From contig NZ_MJEJ02000019.1 of the NCBI RefSeq assembly GCF_002095435.2, positions 1-47,343 on the forward strand: a stretch of 47,343 nt of DNA, written 5' to 3'. The position numbers were made by a program, and so were the translations under genes. Under the pieces are notes generated by a model. It did not search any database and had not been told where the DNA came from. It saw only the letters and a program-made list of their open reading frames with translations. Source of the DNA: Williamsia sp. 1138. GTDB taxonomy: Bacteria > Actinomycetota > Actinomycetes > Mycobacteriales > Mycobacteriaceae. Positions 7,136 through 14,827 of the stretch are shown here, in pieces (the first letter of the stretch is position 1; each line of letters begins with the position of its first letter).

Positions 7136-9250
7136 TCAGATGGCGCGGGTCTGCCGCAGCACCCAGGCGTACTCGAAAGCTACTTCTTCCCACTGCTTGT
7201 ACCGACCGCTGACTCCACCGTGGCCGGCCTTCATCTCGGTCTTCAGAAGGATGGGCGCGTCGCCGGTGGTGTTGTCCTGCAATCGAGCCACCCACTTCGC
7301 GGCCTCGGTGTACATGACGCGGGTGTCGTTGAGCGAGGTGATCGCCAGGATCTCCGGGTAGGCCTTGGCGTCGACGTTCTCGTACGGCGAATACGACCGC
7401 ATGTACTCGTAGACTTCCTTGTTCGCCAACGGGTTGCCCCACTCATCCCATTCGATGACGGTGAGGGGCAGCGAGGGATCGAGGATGGACGTCAACGGGT
7501 CCACGAACGGCACGACGGCCAGGATGCCGTTGAACAGCTCGGGCGCCAGGTTCGCGACCGCACCGATCAGCAGTCCGCCGGCACTGCCGCCCTCGCCCAC
7601 CAGATGCTCAGGGTCGGTGACCCCCTCATCGATCAGATGCCGGGCCGCGGAGACGAAGTCGGTGAAGGTGTTCTTCTTCGTCAGAGTCTTGCCGGTGTCG
7701 TACCAGTGCCTGCCCATCTCACCGCCGCCGCGGATGTGGGCGATGACGAACACCACACCCCGGTCGAGCAGGGACAGCCGGGAGATGGAGAACCCGGGGT
7801 CGTTGCTCGACTCGTAGGATCCGTAACCGTAGAGCAGGGTCGGCGCCGGACCCGAGGACTCGCCACGCCTGCGGATCACCGACAGCGGGATCTTGGTCCC
7901 GTCGGCGGCGGTGGCCCAATCACGGTGCTGCTCATAATCTGCCGGATCGTAGTCGCCGAGCACCACCTGGCGCTTGAGGAGGATCCGCTCGTCGGTGGCG
8001 ACGTCGAGGTCGAAGACCTCCGTCGGGTTGATGAAGCTGGTGTAGCCGATCCGCAGGCGCGGCGCGGCCCATTCAGGATTGGCGCCCAGGCCGGCGGAGT
8101 AGAGCTCTTCGTCGAAGGAGACCTCCACGAACTCGACGTCACCCTTGCCGAGCTGGGCGATCGAGAGGCGCGGCAGCGCCTCGCGCCGATAGCTCAGGAC
8201 CAGTTGATCGGCGAACGCGTCGACGTCCTCGATACGCACGGCGCTGTCGTGCGCGACGAGCACGCGCGTGTCGGTGGGGTCGGACACCGGGGCGTCGAGC
8301 AGCTCGAAGTTCTCGGCGTTCTTGTTGTGCAGGATCAGGAATCGGTCTTGGCCGTCGATGACCGCGTGTTCGACGCCGTACTCGACGCCTTCCTCCCGCG
8401 GCCAGACGATCTCGAACTCACCGGTGGGGTTCGCCGCGTCCAGCACCCGGACCTCGGAGGTGATCTTCGACCCCAGGGAGATCATCAGGTACTTGTCGCT
8501 GCGGGTGCCACCGATACCGACCCAGTACTGCTCGTCGGGTTCGTGGAAGACCTTGACGTCGGGGGTACCGGCGCCGAGGTCGTGCCGCCAGACGGTATCG
8601 GGACGCCACGCCTCGTCCACCGTCTGATAGAACACGTGGTTGCCATCCAGCGACCAGAGGGCGCCCGGCGCGGTGTCGGCGATCTCGTCGGCGAGCAGCT
8701 CGCCGGTCCCGAGGTTCTTGAACCGCATGGTGTATCGCTCGTTGCCGGTCGCATCGACGCTGTAGGCCAGGAGCGTGCCGTCTTCACTGACCGACAGGGC
8801 GCCGAGACTGAAGAAGTCGGTCCCCTCGGCCTCTGCATTGGAGTCGAGCAGGATTTCCTCGCCGGGCACCTCCTGCCCCGGCTCTACCTTCGGTGGGGTC
8901 CAGTCATCAGGACCTGCGATCGGGCAGCGGGCGTGCAGCGGGTACTGCTTGCCCTCTTCGGTGCGGGCGTAGTACCAGAACTGTCCACGACGGGTGGGCA
9001 CCGACATGTCGGTTTCCTGTGTGCGACTCTTGATCTCACCGAAGATGTCATCACGCAGCCCGGCGAGGTCCGCGGTGTGTGCTGAGGTGTAGTCGTTCTG
9101 CCGCTCGAGGAAGGCGATGACCTCGGGGTCTTCCTTGTCCCGCAACCACTCGTAGTGGTCGATCACCGTCTCACCGTGATGGGTGCGTTCGAACGGGATC
9201 TTCTTCGCGGCAGGCGGCGTTGCGCCGGGGGCCTGCGAGGTGTCTGTCAC
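7136..9250 (-). CDS. ptrB: S9A family oligopeptidase B
   Basis: 704 aa prolyl-oligopeptidase-fold serine peptidase that cleaves short peptides after Arg/Lys. The N-terminal beta-propeller (about residues 75-430) caps a C-terminal alpha/beta-hydrolase domain. The triad is S556 ([13 protein letters not shown]), D642 (TSLNDTRV) and H677 (MKAGHGG). The GTG start at 9250 overlaps the purC stop as GTGA, so translation is coupled to purC. There is no signal peptide, so it is cytoplasmic. It is one intact frame; from memory the M. tuberculosis counterpart is split into two annotated genes. Confidence 0.96.
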   Translation of the reverse strand: MTDTSQAPGATPPAAKKIPFERTHHGETVIDHYEWLRDKEDPEVIAFLERQNDYTSAHTADLAGLRDDIFGEIKSRTQETDMSVPTRRGQFWYYARTEEGKQYPLHARCPIAGPDDWTPPKVEPGQEVPGEEILLDSNAEAEGTDFFSLGALSVSEDGTLLAYSVDATGNERYTMRFKNLGTGELLADEIADTAPGALWSLDGNHVFYQTVDEAWRPDTVWRHDLGAGTPDVKVFHEPDEQYWVGIGGTRSDKYLMISLGSKITSEVRVLDAANPTGEFEIVWPREEGVEYGVEHAVIDGQDRFLILHNKNAENFELLDAPVSDPTDTRVLVAHDSAVRIEDVDAFADQLVLSYRREALPRLSIAQLGKGDVEFVEVSFDEELYSAGLGANPEWAAPRLRIGYTSFINPTEVFDLDVATDERILLKRQVVLGDYDPADYEQHRDWATAADGTKIPLSVIRRRGESSGPAPTLLYGYGSYESSNDPGFSISRLSLLDRGVVFVIAHIRGGGEMGRHWYDTGKTLTKKNTFTDFVSAARHLIDEGVTDPEHLVGEGGSAGGLLIGAVANLAPELFNGILAVVPFVDPLTSILDPSLPLTVIEWDEWGNPLANKEVYEYMRSYSPYENVDAKAYPEILAITSLNDTRVMYTEAAKWVARLQDNTTGDAPILLKTEMKAGHGGVSGRYKQWEEVAFEYAWVLRQTRAI

Positions 9251-10140
9251 TGTTCTCCCTTCGGCCAGTCATCGAATGACAGGCCTGAAATACGTTCATA
9301 CGCTTCGATGTATCGATCGCGAGTGCGTTGCGCGACGTCGTCGGGCAGCGGTGGCGGTGGGCCGTCGGCGGCGCGATCCCAGCCCGACTCCGGACTCGTC
9401 AGCCAGTTGCGGACGATCTGCTTGTCGAAGCTGGGCTGCACCAGGCCAGGCCGGTAGTCGTCGGCGTCCCAGTACCTCGAGCTGTCCGGGGTCAGGACTT
9501 CGTCGGCGAGGACCACGGTGCCCGCCTCGTCCAGCCCGAATTCGAACTTGGTGTCGGCGAGGATGATCCCTCTGGCCGCTGCGAGATCTGAGCCGCGAGA
9601 GTAGATGTCGAGCGTCAGCTCACGAAGCCTGGTTGCCAGTGTTTCGCCGACCGTCGCCACCACCGCCTCGAAGCTGACGTTCTCGTCGTGCGCTCCGAGA
9701 TCGGCTTTGGTGGCCGGGGTGAAGATCGGCTCCGGCAACTTGCTCGACTCTTCGAGCCCGGTCGGCAATTCGATGCCGCACACAGACCCGGTGGCGATGT
9801 AGTCGAGCAGCCCCGAACCGGTCAGGTACCCGCGTGCCACACATTCGACGGGCAGCATGTCGAGCTTCTTGACCACCAGGGCACGCCCCACGAGATCGGC
9901 GGGGATGCGGGGGTCGTTCTCGTCACCCGCCAGATGATGCGGCACACCGAGTGCTCCGAAGTAGTACACGCTCATCGCTGTCAGCACCCGACCCTTGTCA
10001 GGGATCGGTGTGGAAAGGATGTGATCGAACGCGGAGATCCGGTCCGAGGCCACCATCAGCATCGTGCTGTCGTCGATCGAATAGAGATCACGAACTTTGC
10101 CGGCAGCAAGGTGTTCGTAGGATTCCAGGCTCGGACGCAT
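9247..10140 (-). CDS. purC: Phosphoribosylaminoimidazole-succinocarboxamide synthase (SAICAR synthetase)
   Basis: 297 aa. It joins CAIR and aspartate using ATP to give SAICAR, the step just before PurB. Visible landmarks are [11 protein letters not shown] at the N-terminus, [36 protein letters not shown], and the substrate-binding [11 protein letters not shown] and [10 protein letters not shown] blocks. The ATG at 10140 starts [15 protein letters not shown], matching family N-termini. TAGCCT ends 7 nt upstream, with no Shine-Dalgarno. It is the first gene of a purC-ptrB pair with a 4-nt overlap. Confidence 0.97.
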   Translation of the reverse strand: MRPSLESYEHLAAGKVRDLYSIDDSTMLMVASDRISAFDHILSTPIPDKGRVLTAMSVYYFGALGVPHHLAGDENDPRIPADLVGRALVVKKLDMLPVECVARGYLTGSGLLDYIATGSVCGIELPTGLEESSKLPEPIFTPATKADLGAHDENVSFEAVVATVGETLATRLRELTLDIYSRGSDLAAARGIILADTKFEFGLDEAGTVVLADEVLTPDSSRYWDADDYRPGLVQPSFDKQIVRNWLTSPESGWDRAADGPPPPLPDDVAQRTRDRYIEAYERISGLSFDDWPKGEQ

Positions 10141-10147
10141 GCATTTC

Positions 10148-10153
10148 AGGCTA
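10148..10153 (-). promoter_or_regulatory. Candidate -10 element of purC (leaderless)
   Basis: TAGCCT on the minus strand, 7 nt before the purC ATG. It fits TANNNT, and the same hexamer stands 6 nt before the glutathione peroxidase ATG at 4957-4962. Transcription would begin at or next to the start codon. Confidence 0.45.
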
Positions 10154-10183
10154 GTCGGGCCCCGTTCGGAGCGGTGATCTGCC

Positions 10184-10570
10184 CTACAGCGACAGCCCCA
10201 AGATCAGCGCGACGACACCGATAGCCGGTGGGACGAGCTGAATCAGCGCCGCCCGAGCTTTGCTGGGCGAGGACGTGATGAGTACGAGTCCGGCAGCCAC
10301 CATCGAACCGGCCCCCGCGAACACCAGCGCTGCACCCGCCGCGGTCTGGTCGACCGCGATCAGCACGATGCCGATCACCGTCACGATCGCGAGGAAGAGA
10401 TTGTAGAAGCCCTGGTTGTAGGCCATCTCCTTGGTCGCCTCGGCTTGCTCGGCACTGGTGCCGAACGTCTTTCTCGTAGCTGGTGCGGTCCACTGCACCG
10501 ATTCGAGAACGAAGATGTACACGTGGATGAGCGCGGCGAGGCCGGCGAAGATCAGTCCCAGGACAGTCAC
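10184..10570 (-). CDS. DUF1304 family small membrane protein
   Basis: 128 aa with four predicted helices (about residues 2-24, 58-76, 80-98 and 108-127). The conserved [12 protein letters not shown] start and [10 protein letters not shown] motif mark the DUF1304 family, whose function is unknown. The start is GTG at 10570 with TAAGCT at 10577-10582, 6 nt upstream. It is divergent from the SelW-like gene, with 56 nt between starts, and lies upstream of purC on the same strand after a 43-nt gap. Confidence 0.85.
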   Translation of the reverse strand: MTVLGLIFAGLAALIHVYIFVLESVQWTAPATRKTFGTSAEQAEATKEMAYNQGFYNLFLAIVTVIGIVLIAVDQTAAGAALVFAGAGSMVAAGLVLITSSPSKARAALIQLVPPAIGVVALILGLSL

Positions 10571-10576
10571 CCGTCG

Positions 10577-10582
10577 AGCTTA
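10577..10582 (-). promoter_or_regulatory. Candidate -10 element of the DUF1304 gene (leaderless)
   Basis: TAAGCT on the minus strand, 6 nt before the GTG start. On the other side of this divergent region, AACAAT at 10615-10620 lies 6 nt before the GTG of the SelW-like gene. Both are inferred from position and consensus only. Confidence 0.35.
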
Positions 10583-10626
10583 GTGCGACGGAACGGATCC
10601 GAGTACACGGCTGCAACAATGACCCG

Positions 10627-10926
10627 GTGACTGAATCGAGCGCGGCCGTGACCATCACCTACTGCACTCAGTGCAACTGGGTCCTTCGGGCGTCATGGAT
10701 GGCGACGGAGTTGCTCAACACCTTCGGCACCGAGCTGGGTTCGGTCACTCTCGTGCCAGGTACCGGTGGTGTCTTCTCGATCGAGATCGACGGTACGTTG
10801 ATCTGGGAGCGCAAGCGCGACAAAGGTTTTCCCGACATAGTCACCTTGAAGAAGCTGGTACGCAATGTCGCGGCGCCGGAGTGGGATCTCGGCCACGCAG
10901 ACAAGACCGATCCCGAGCAGGCCTAG
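10627..10926 (+). CDS. Rdx family (SelT/SelW/SelH-like) thioredoxin-fold protein
   Basis: 99 aa. The N-terminal redox motif is C13-TQ-C16 (ITYCTQCNWVLRA), the cysteine version of the CXXU motif of SelW. GTGGVFSIEIDGTLIWERK and the later GFPDIVTLKKLVR are typical of the family. The role is presumed thiol redox; the partner is unknown. The GTG start at 10627 has no ribosome site but a -10-like AACAAT 6 nt upstream. Its TAG stop overlaps the convergent PPOX gene's stop at a shared CTAG palindrome (10923-10926). Confidence 0.9.
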   Translation: MTESSAAVTITYCTQCNWVLRASWMATELLNTFGTELGSVTLVPGTGGVFSIEIDGTLIWERKRDKGFPDIVTLKKLVRNVAAPEWDLGHADKTDPEQA

Positions 10927-11417
10927 GCGCCGCCGCTGATCGCGGGCGGCGCAGCGCCCGGAAACCGGGTTTCGAAGTCGAGAACGCCCACCCAGGTGGG
11001 CCGCACCGCGATGCGGTGCATCCTGGCACCGTCTGCTCGCAATTGGTCGAAGTACGTGTCAGCGTCGTCGGCGGGCATGCCGCGACGCATCGTCAGCTCG
11101 TATTCTCCGACGATGCCGTCGACGTCGGTGACCACCGCGTCTCCGCGCAACAGCAGGACATGTGGCGGCGCATCGGCGGTGTCGATCGTGATCGCCACCG
11201 CAGGGTGGCGGCGCAGCGCCCGTACCTTGGCGGCGCCGGTGAACGTCGCCATCACCAACTCGGACCCCGTCCACCAGTGATTGATCGGGAGCACGCGCGG
11301 CGTTCCGTCGGATGCTGTGTAGGCCAAGCGAGCCGGAATGTCTTTGTGCAGCAGTTCTTGTGCGACGGCCGACTCCAGGAGGGCGAGGTCGCCCTGCGGC
11401 ACAGCGGCGGTGGTCAT
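10923..11417 (-). CDS. Pyridoxamine 5'-phosphate oxidase-like flavin-binding protein
   Basis: 164 aa split-barrel protein. IPARLAYTASDGTPRVLPINHWWTGSE-type residues at about 28-55 and the KVRALRRHPAVAITIDT strand pair are characteristic of PPOX/F420-type folds that bind FMN or F420. It is probably an oxidoreductase or cofactor-binding protein; the substrate cannot be read. I chose ATG at 11417, which overlaps the upstream SRPBCC stop as ATGA, over the longer frame to 11567, whose first 50 residues are low-complexity antisense of the neighbour. It is the third gene of an ArsR-SRPBCC-PPOX operon. Confidence 0.85.
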   Translation of the reverse strand: MTTAAVPQGDLALLESAVAQELLHKDIPARLAYTASDGTPRVLPINHWWTGSELVMATFTGAAKVRALRRHPAVAITIDTADAPPHVLLLRGDAVVTDVDGIVGEYELTMRRGMPADDADTYFDQLRADGARMHRIAVRPTWVGVLDFETRFPGAAPPAISGGA

Positions 11418-11866
11418 GACGCCGCCTCGACGAACCTGCGCAGTTTGTCGAATGAGCTTCCCCAGCCACCCTTGGCGCCGTCGTCCGAGCTCAGGGGCCC
11501 CGGGGCGAGCAGGTGGAAAGTCATCGTCGTCGTGCCGGGCGAGGACTCGACAAAGCTCACCGTGCACACCGAGACCGATTCTGCGTCGGTCGGGTCACCC
11601 CAGGAGAACACCAGCCGGTCCGGCCGGGACACCTCTTGATAGACGCCGCTGGAGGCGAACTCCTCACCGGCCGGACCCACCATCACACCCCCGTACTCAC
11701 CGCCGGGCCGTGCTTCGCCATACATCCGGTCTCTTGGCATCGTGAAACCTTCCGGACCCATCCACTGCGACGCCTGATCGCTGTCGACCCAGGCGTCGAA
11801 GACCACCTCGGGTCTGGCGGAGAACTCCCGCACGATGGTGAACTCGCGGGTTGCTGTGTCTGTCAT
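11414..11866 (-). CDS. SRPBCC (AHSA1-type) domain protein
   Basis: 150 aa covering the whole START-like helix-grip fold. FTIVREFSARPEVVFDAWVD at the start and GWGSSFDKLRRFVEAA at the end are typical of AHSA1-like proteins, which bind hydrophobic ligands in a cavity. It overlaps the ArsR gene upstream and the PPOX gene downstream by 4 nt each (ATGA), so the three are translated together. ArsR-AHSA1 pairs are very common in actinobacteria, where the regulator is thought to sense something the SRPBCC protein binds or processes; the ligand here is unknown. Confidence 0.9.
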   Translation of the reverse strand: MTDTATREFTIVREFSARPEVVFDAWVDSDQASQWMGPEGFTMPRDRMYGEARPGGEYGGVMVGPAGEEFASSGVYQEVSRPDRLVFSWGDPTDAESVSVCTVSFVESSPGTTTMTFHLLAPGPLSSDDGAKGGWGSSFDKLRRFVEAAS

Positions 11867-12210
11867 GGTTCTTCCTCTCGGTTGCCGGATGCCGTGATCC
11901 GATTGATGTGTTGCTCGAGGCGGTCGAAGCTGCTTTCCCAGAATCGGCGGTAGTCACCGAGCCACGCGCTGGCCTCGGCGAGTGGGCCGGCCTCGAGCGA
12001 ACATGGCCGCCATTGCGCGTCCCGCCCCCGCGAGATGAGGCCGGCCCGCTCGAGCACCTTGAGGTGCTTCGAGATCGCGGCCAGGCTCATGTCGAACGGC
12101 TCCGCCAGAGCCGACACCGTCGCCTCCCCTTCGGACAGTCGAGCCAGCAGGGCCCGTCTCGTGGGATCGGCGAGGGCCCCGAACACCACACTGAGCTGAT
12201 CTTCGGCCAC
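11863..12210 (-). CDS. ArsR family winged-helix regulator
   Basis: 115 aa. The HTH core is clear: ALADPTRRALLARLSEGEATVSALAEPFDMSL followed by the recognition helix AAISKHLKVLERAGLI, then RGRDAQWRPCSL. No metal-binding CXC pair is present in the recognition helix, so it belongs to the non-metal, SRPBCC-linked ArsR subgroup. The GTG at 12210 has GGAGG 7 nt upstream. It heads the three-gene operon and probably represses it from the repeats at 12227-12261. Confidence 0.93.
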   Translation of the reverse strand: MAEDQLSVVFGALADPTRRALLARLSEGEATVSALAEPFDMSLAAISKHLKVLERAGLISRGRDAQWRPCSLEAGPLAEASAWLGDYRRFWESSFDRLEQHINRITASGNREEEP

Positions 12211-12226
12211 GACGTCGCCTCCTATT

Positions 12227-12261
12227 ATTCAACCGATCAGTTATCAACCGGTTAGTTGAAT
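12227..12261 (-). promoter_or_regulatory. Operator-like repeats upstream of the ArsR gene
   Basis: Two direct repeats, CAACCGATCAGTT (12230-12242) and CAACCGGTTAGTT (12245-12257), are spaced one and a half turns apart, and the whole is framed by ATTCAAC (12227-12233) and its complement GTTGAAT (12255-12261). The site starts about 17 nt before the ArsR start codon. This is a typical autoregulatory ArsR operator; protein binding is inferred. Confidence 0.65.
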
Positions 12262-12352
12262 AGTAGCGCTGAAAGAACGAGTGTCAACCGTTGCTGGAGC
12301 TGTTTCGGCACGCTCGCCGGACCCACGAAGAGCGAGCGAAGCTAGGCGACCA

Positions 12353-12480
12353 CGACGGTCTCGCGGCCCCGCGTTGTCTGGACAGACGAGGAGCGAGCGA
12401 AGCGATGCGAGGAGGAAGGAAGACGACGCGCCCAGGGCCGGGACGACCCCGCGAGCGAGCGAGCAAATTCAACACAGCCA
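12353..12480. repeat. Intergenic hairpin repeat, copy A
   Basis: First of two head-to-tail copies of a roughly 128-bp unit. The order is ACGGTCTCGCGGCCCC, a 9-bp arm GCGTTGTCT (12371-12379), GGAC, a purine-rich loop with GAGCGAGCGAAGC, GGA, the complementary arm AGACGACGC (12421-12429), AGGGCC, then GACGACCCCGCGAGCGAGCG and AAATTCAACACAGC. GGCCC (12365-12369) and GGGCC (12435-12439) extend the stem. It lies between the ArsR operator and the end of purB and has no credible coding capacity. Confidence 0.8.
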
Positions 12481-12608
12481 CAACGGTCTCGCGGCCCCGC
12501 ACGTTCTGGACTGAGGAGGAGCGAGCGCAGCGATGCGACCGACGAGGGAAGAACGTGCGCTCAGGGCCGCGACGACCCCGCGAGCGAGCGAGCAAATTCA
12601 ACACAGCA
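12481..12608. repeat. Intergenic hairpin repeat, copy B
   Basis: Second tandem copy, nearly identical to copy A outside the stem. The arms are GCACGTTCT (12499-12507) and AGAACGTGC (12550-12558), so both arms differ from copy A yet still pair perfectly. The tail GCGAGCAAATTCAAC is repeated once more just after it (about 12609-12625). The rest of the 12262-12628 gap holds only a loop-like fragment near 12328 and no gene. Confidence 0.8.
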
Positions 12609-12628
12609 AGCGAGCAAATTCAACCCAG

Positions 12629-14077
12629 CTACAAGATCGGGGCCGGACCGTACCCGGCGGCGTCGGGGTAGGCCGCGATGAGTTCGTTTACCTGGGCCAC
12701 CACGGCAGCGACCTGGTGTTCGGCGGCACCGATGAAGGCGGATTTGTCGGCCAGAGCTGCGTCGAGCGCGGCCCGGTCCAACGGCAGTCGGTCGTCGGCG
12801 GCGAGCCGGTCCAGCAGGTCCGGTTCGCGACCGTCTTCGCGCATCGCCAGCGCCACGGCCACCGCGTTCTCCTTGATGGCCTCATGGGCCACCTCTCGAC
12901 CGACCCCCGCGCGGACCGCGGCGATCAGTACCTTGGTCGTCGCGAGGAACGGCAGGTACCGATCGAGTTCTTTCGCGATCACCGCCGGGTAGGCGCCGAA
13001 CTCGGCGAGCACGGTCAGGAAGGTCTCCATCAACCCGTCGATCGCGAAAAACGCGTCGGGCAGGGCTACCCGCCGGATCACCGAACAGAAGACGTCGCCT
13101 TCGTTCCACTGGGCTCCCGCCAGCTCGGCTGCCATCGATCCGTACCCGCGGAGGATCACCTGGAGTCCGTTCACGCGCTCGCAGCTGCGAGTGTTCATCT
13201 TGTGTGGCATCGCCGAGCTACCGACTTGCCCCGGCTGGAAGCCCTCGGTCACCAGTTCGTGACCGGCCATCAACCGGATGGTGTGTGCGAGCGACGACGG
13301 ACCTGCCGCCACCTGCACGAGCGCCGAGACGACGTCGTGATCGAGGGATCGCGGGTAGACCTGGCCCACCGAGGTGAGTGACTTCGAAAACCCGAGATGT
13401 TCAGCGACTTTCGCCTCCAACTCGGACAGTTTCTCGACGTCTCCGTCGAGGAGGTCGAGCATGTCCTGACTGGTGCCCATCGGACCCTTGATGCCGCGCA
13501 GCGGGTAACGGGCGATGAGTTCGCGTAGCCGGGTGAGCGAGATGAGCAATTCGTCGGCAGCTGATGCGAACCGCTTGCCGAGGGTGGTCGCCTGTGCCGC
13601 AACGTTGTGGCTGCGGCCCGCCATCACCACCGACGAATACTGTGCGGCGCGCTCGGCAAGGCGGGCTGCAGTCGCGACACCATGCGCGTGGACGTGCTCG
13701 AGGGAGCGCAGGATCTGCAGCTGTTCGACGTTCTCGGTCAGGTCGCGGCTGGTCATGCCCTTGTGGATCTGCTCATGACCGGCGAGGGCGTTGAACTCCT
13801 CGATCCTGGCCTTCACGTCGTGACGGGTCACCCGCTCACGATCGGCGATCGATTCGAGATCGATCTGGTCGACGACGCGTTCGTAGTCGGCGATGGCGTC
13901 ATCCGGGACGTCGACGCCCAGGTCGCGTTGCGCCTTGAGAACAGCGATCCACAGCTGCCGCTCCAGCACGATCTTGTGGTCGGCGGACCACAGACGCACC
14001 AGGTCAGCAGAGGCGTATCGTCCGGCCAGGACGTTGGCCACGCGGGGTTTGGTCACTGGCAATTCTGATTCAGGCAC
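12629..14077 (-). CDS. purB: Adenylosuccinate lyase
   Basis: 482 aa from the GTG at 14077. It splits SAICAR to AICAR plus fumarate and adenylosuccinate to AMP plus fumarate. Family landmarks are MAGRSHNVAAQATTLGKRF, GMTSRDLTENVEQ and the signature loop VGSSAMPHKMN with its catalytic serine. The open frame continues upstream to 14374, but that part overlaps the TetR gene and is low-complexity. GTG 14077 was chosen because CATAAT lies 6 nt before it and only about ten residues precede the conserved VANVLAGRYASADLV; starts at 14062 or 14056 remain possible. Confidence 0.95.
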   Translation of the reverse strand: MPESELPVTKPRVANVLAGRYASADLVRLWSADHKIVLERQLWIAVLKAQRDLGVDVPDDAIADYERVVDQIDLESIADRERVTRHDVKARIEEFNALAGHEQIHKGMTSRDLTENVEQLQILRSLEHVHAHGVATAARLAERAAQYSSVVMAGRSHNVAAQATTLGKRFASAADELLISLTRLRELIARYPLRGIKGPMGTSQDMLDLLDGDVEKLSELEAKVAEHLGFSKSLTSVGQVYPRSLDHDVVSALVQVAAGPSSLAHTIRLMAGHELVTEGFQPGQVGSSAMPHKMNTRSCERVNGLQVILRGYGSMAAELAGAQWNEGDVFCSVIRRVALPDAFFAIDGLMETFLTVLAEFGAYPAVIAKELDRYLPFLATTKVLIAAVRAGVGREVAHEAIKENAVAVALAMREDGREPDLLDRLAADDRLPLDRAALDAALADKSAFIGAAEHQVAAVVAQVNELIAAYPDAAGYGPAPIL

Positions 14078-14083
14078 CGGCCC

Positions 14084-14089
14084 ATTATG
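14084..14089 (-). promoter_or_regulatory. Candidate -10 element of purB (leaderless)
   Basis: CATAAT on the minus strand matches the TATAAT consensus at five of six positions and ends 6 nt before the GTG at 14077. No ribosome site precedes any candidate purB start, so leaderless initiation is the simplest reading. Confidence 0.45.
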
Positions 14090-14129
14090 CGATACGCCGA
14101 CAGGGGCGAGAAATTCGTCGTTCGCGACC

Positions 14130-14729
14130 TCAGGCCGAGGCGACCGGGGCCAGCTGATCGATGACCTCGCACAGCGCCACCTGGGTGACCTTGACCAGGT
14201 CGTCGACGGAGTCGGCGAGTGCCCCGATGACGACGCCGTCCTCCACCGCCATGAGCTGCTCGATCCCGGTCGGGTCTGTGCTGCGACCGGACTTCTCCAG
14301 GACCTCAAAATGTATGTTGCGTAGCGAATTACGGTGATCGACCAACACCTGATGCAGGCGTGGCACTCGCGCACACAGGACTATCGCCTCGTACCGGCAG
14401 GTCAACCGCTCGCGGGTGGTCCGCTCTCCCACGAACACCTCGGCAAGCGCCTCGGCGGTGGTCTCACCGCCCCGGCGCCGCCTGGGTAGTGCGTGCGCTC
14501 GTTCTGCGATGGCGTCATGGTCGCCGCGACAGTTGAACTCGACCGCCTCGACGACCAGATCCTCAAGGGAGGCAAAGTAATACGTGGTCGAAGCCAGGGG
14601 TAGTTGGGCTCGGTCCGCGACCGCACGGTGACGCACGGCGTCGAACCCACCTTCGAGCAGCAGTTCCCCGGCGGCGGCGATCAGTCGCGCGCGCCGACGC
14701 GTTCCTTTGGGGGTTGCTGCTGCTCTCAC
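14130..14729 (-). CDS. TetR family transcriptional regulator
   Basis: 199 aa. The N-terminal HTH is residues of about 10-55 (RARLIAAAGELLLEGGFDAVRHRAVADRAQLPLASTTYYF split by the turn), followed by a helical ligand domain. The start is GTG at 14729. It lies upstream of purB on the same strand with a 52-nt gap, next to the aminotransferase and esterase genes; a TetR gene at this place also occurs in mycobacteria. Ligand and targets cannot be read. Confidence 0.9.
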   Translation of the reverse strand: MRAAATPKGTRRRARLIAAAGELLLEGGFDAVRHRAVADRAQLPLASTTYYFASLEDLVVEAVEFNCRGDHDAIAERAHALPRRRRGGETTAEALAEVFVGERTTRERLTCRYEAIVLCARVPRLHQVLVDHRNSLRNIHFEVLEKSGRSTDPTGIEQLMAVEDGVVIGALADSVDDLVKVTQVALCEVIDQLAPVASA

Positions 14730-14827
14730 CCCGCCATGGTGCCAAAGCCGCGCAGCGGTGGGTCCATTTCCGCGAAAATCTGACCCTGGGAAACGATTTC
14801 AGCTATTGGGGCAGCCTGGACGACATC

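Noticed and set aside
7220-9085. 621-codon open frame antisense to ptrB
   Set aside because: The opposite strand carries a complete S9A triad and motifs; the antisense frame is Val/Gly/Arg-rich with no recognisable fold.
12353-12608. CRISPR array
   Set aside because: Only two long imperfect units with no spacers of constant length and no cas genes; the pattern is a hairpin repeat.
12291-12671. 126-codon frame across the tandem repeats
   Set aside because: The composition (Arg/Ala/Glu repeats) reflects the repeat itself; arm changes preserve base pairing rather than protein sequence.
14078-14374. Longer purB reading frame starting at 14374
   Set aside because: The extra 99 residues overlap the TetR gene and are low-complexity Ser/Arg/Trp sequence; adenylosuccinate lyases begin near VANVLAGRYAS.
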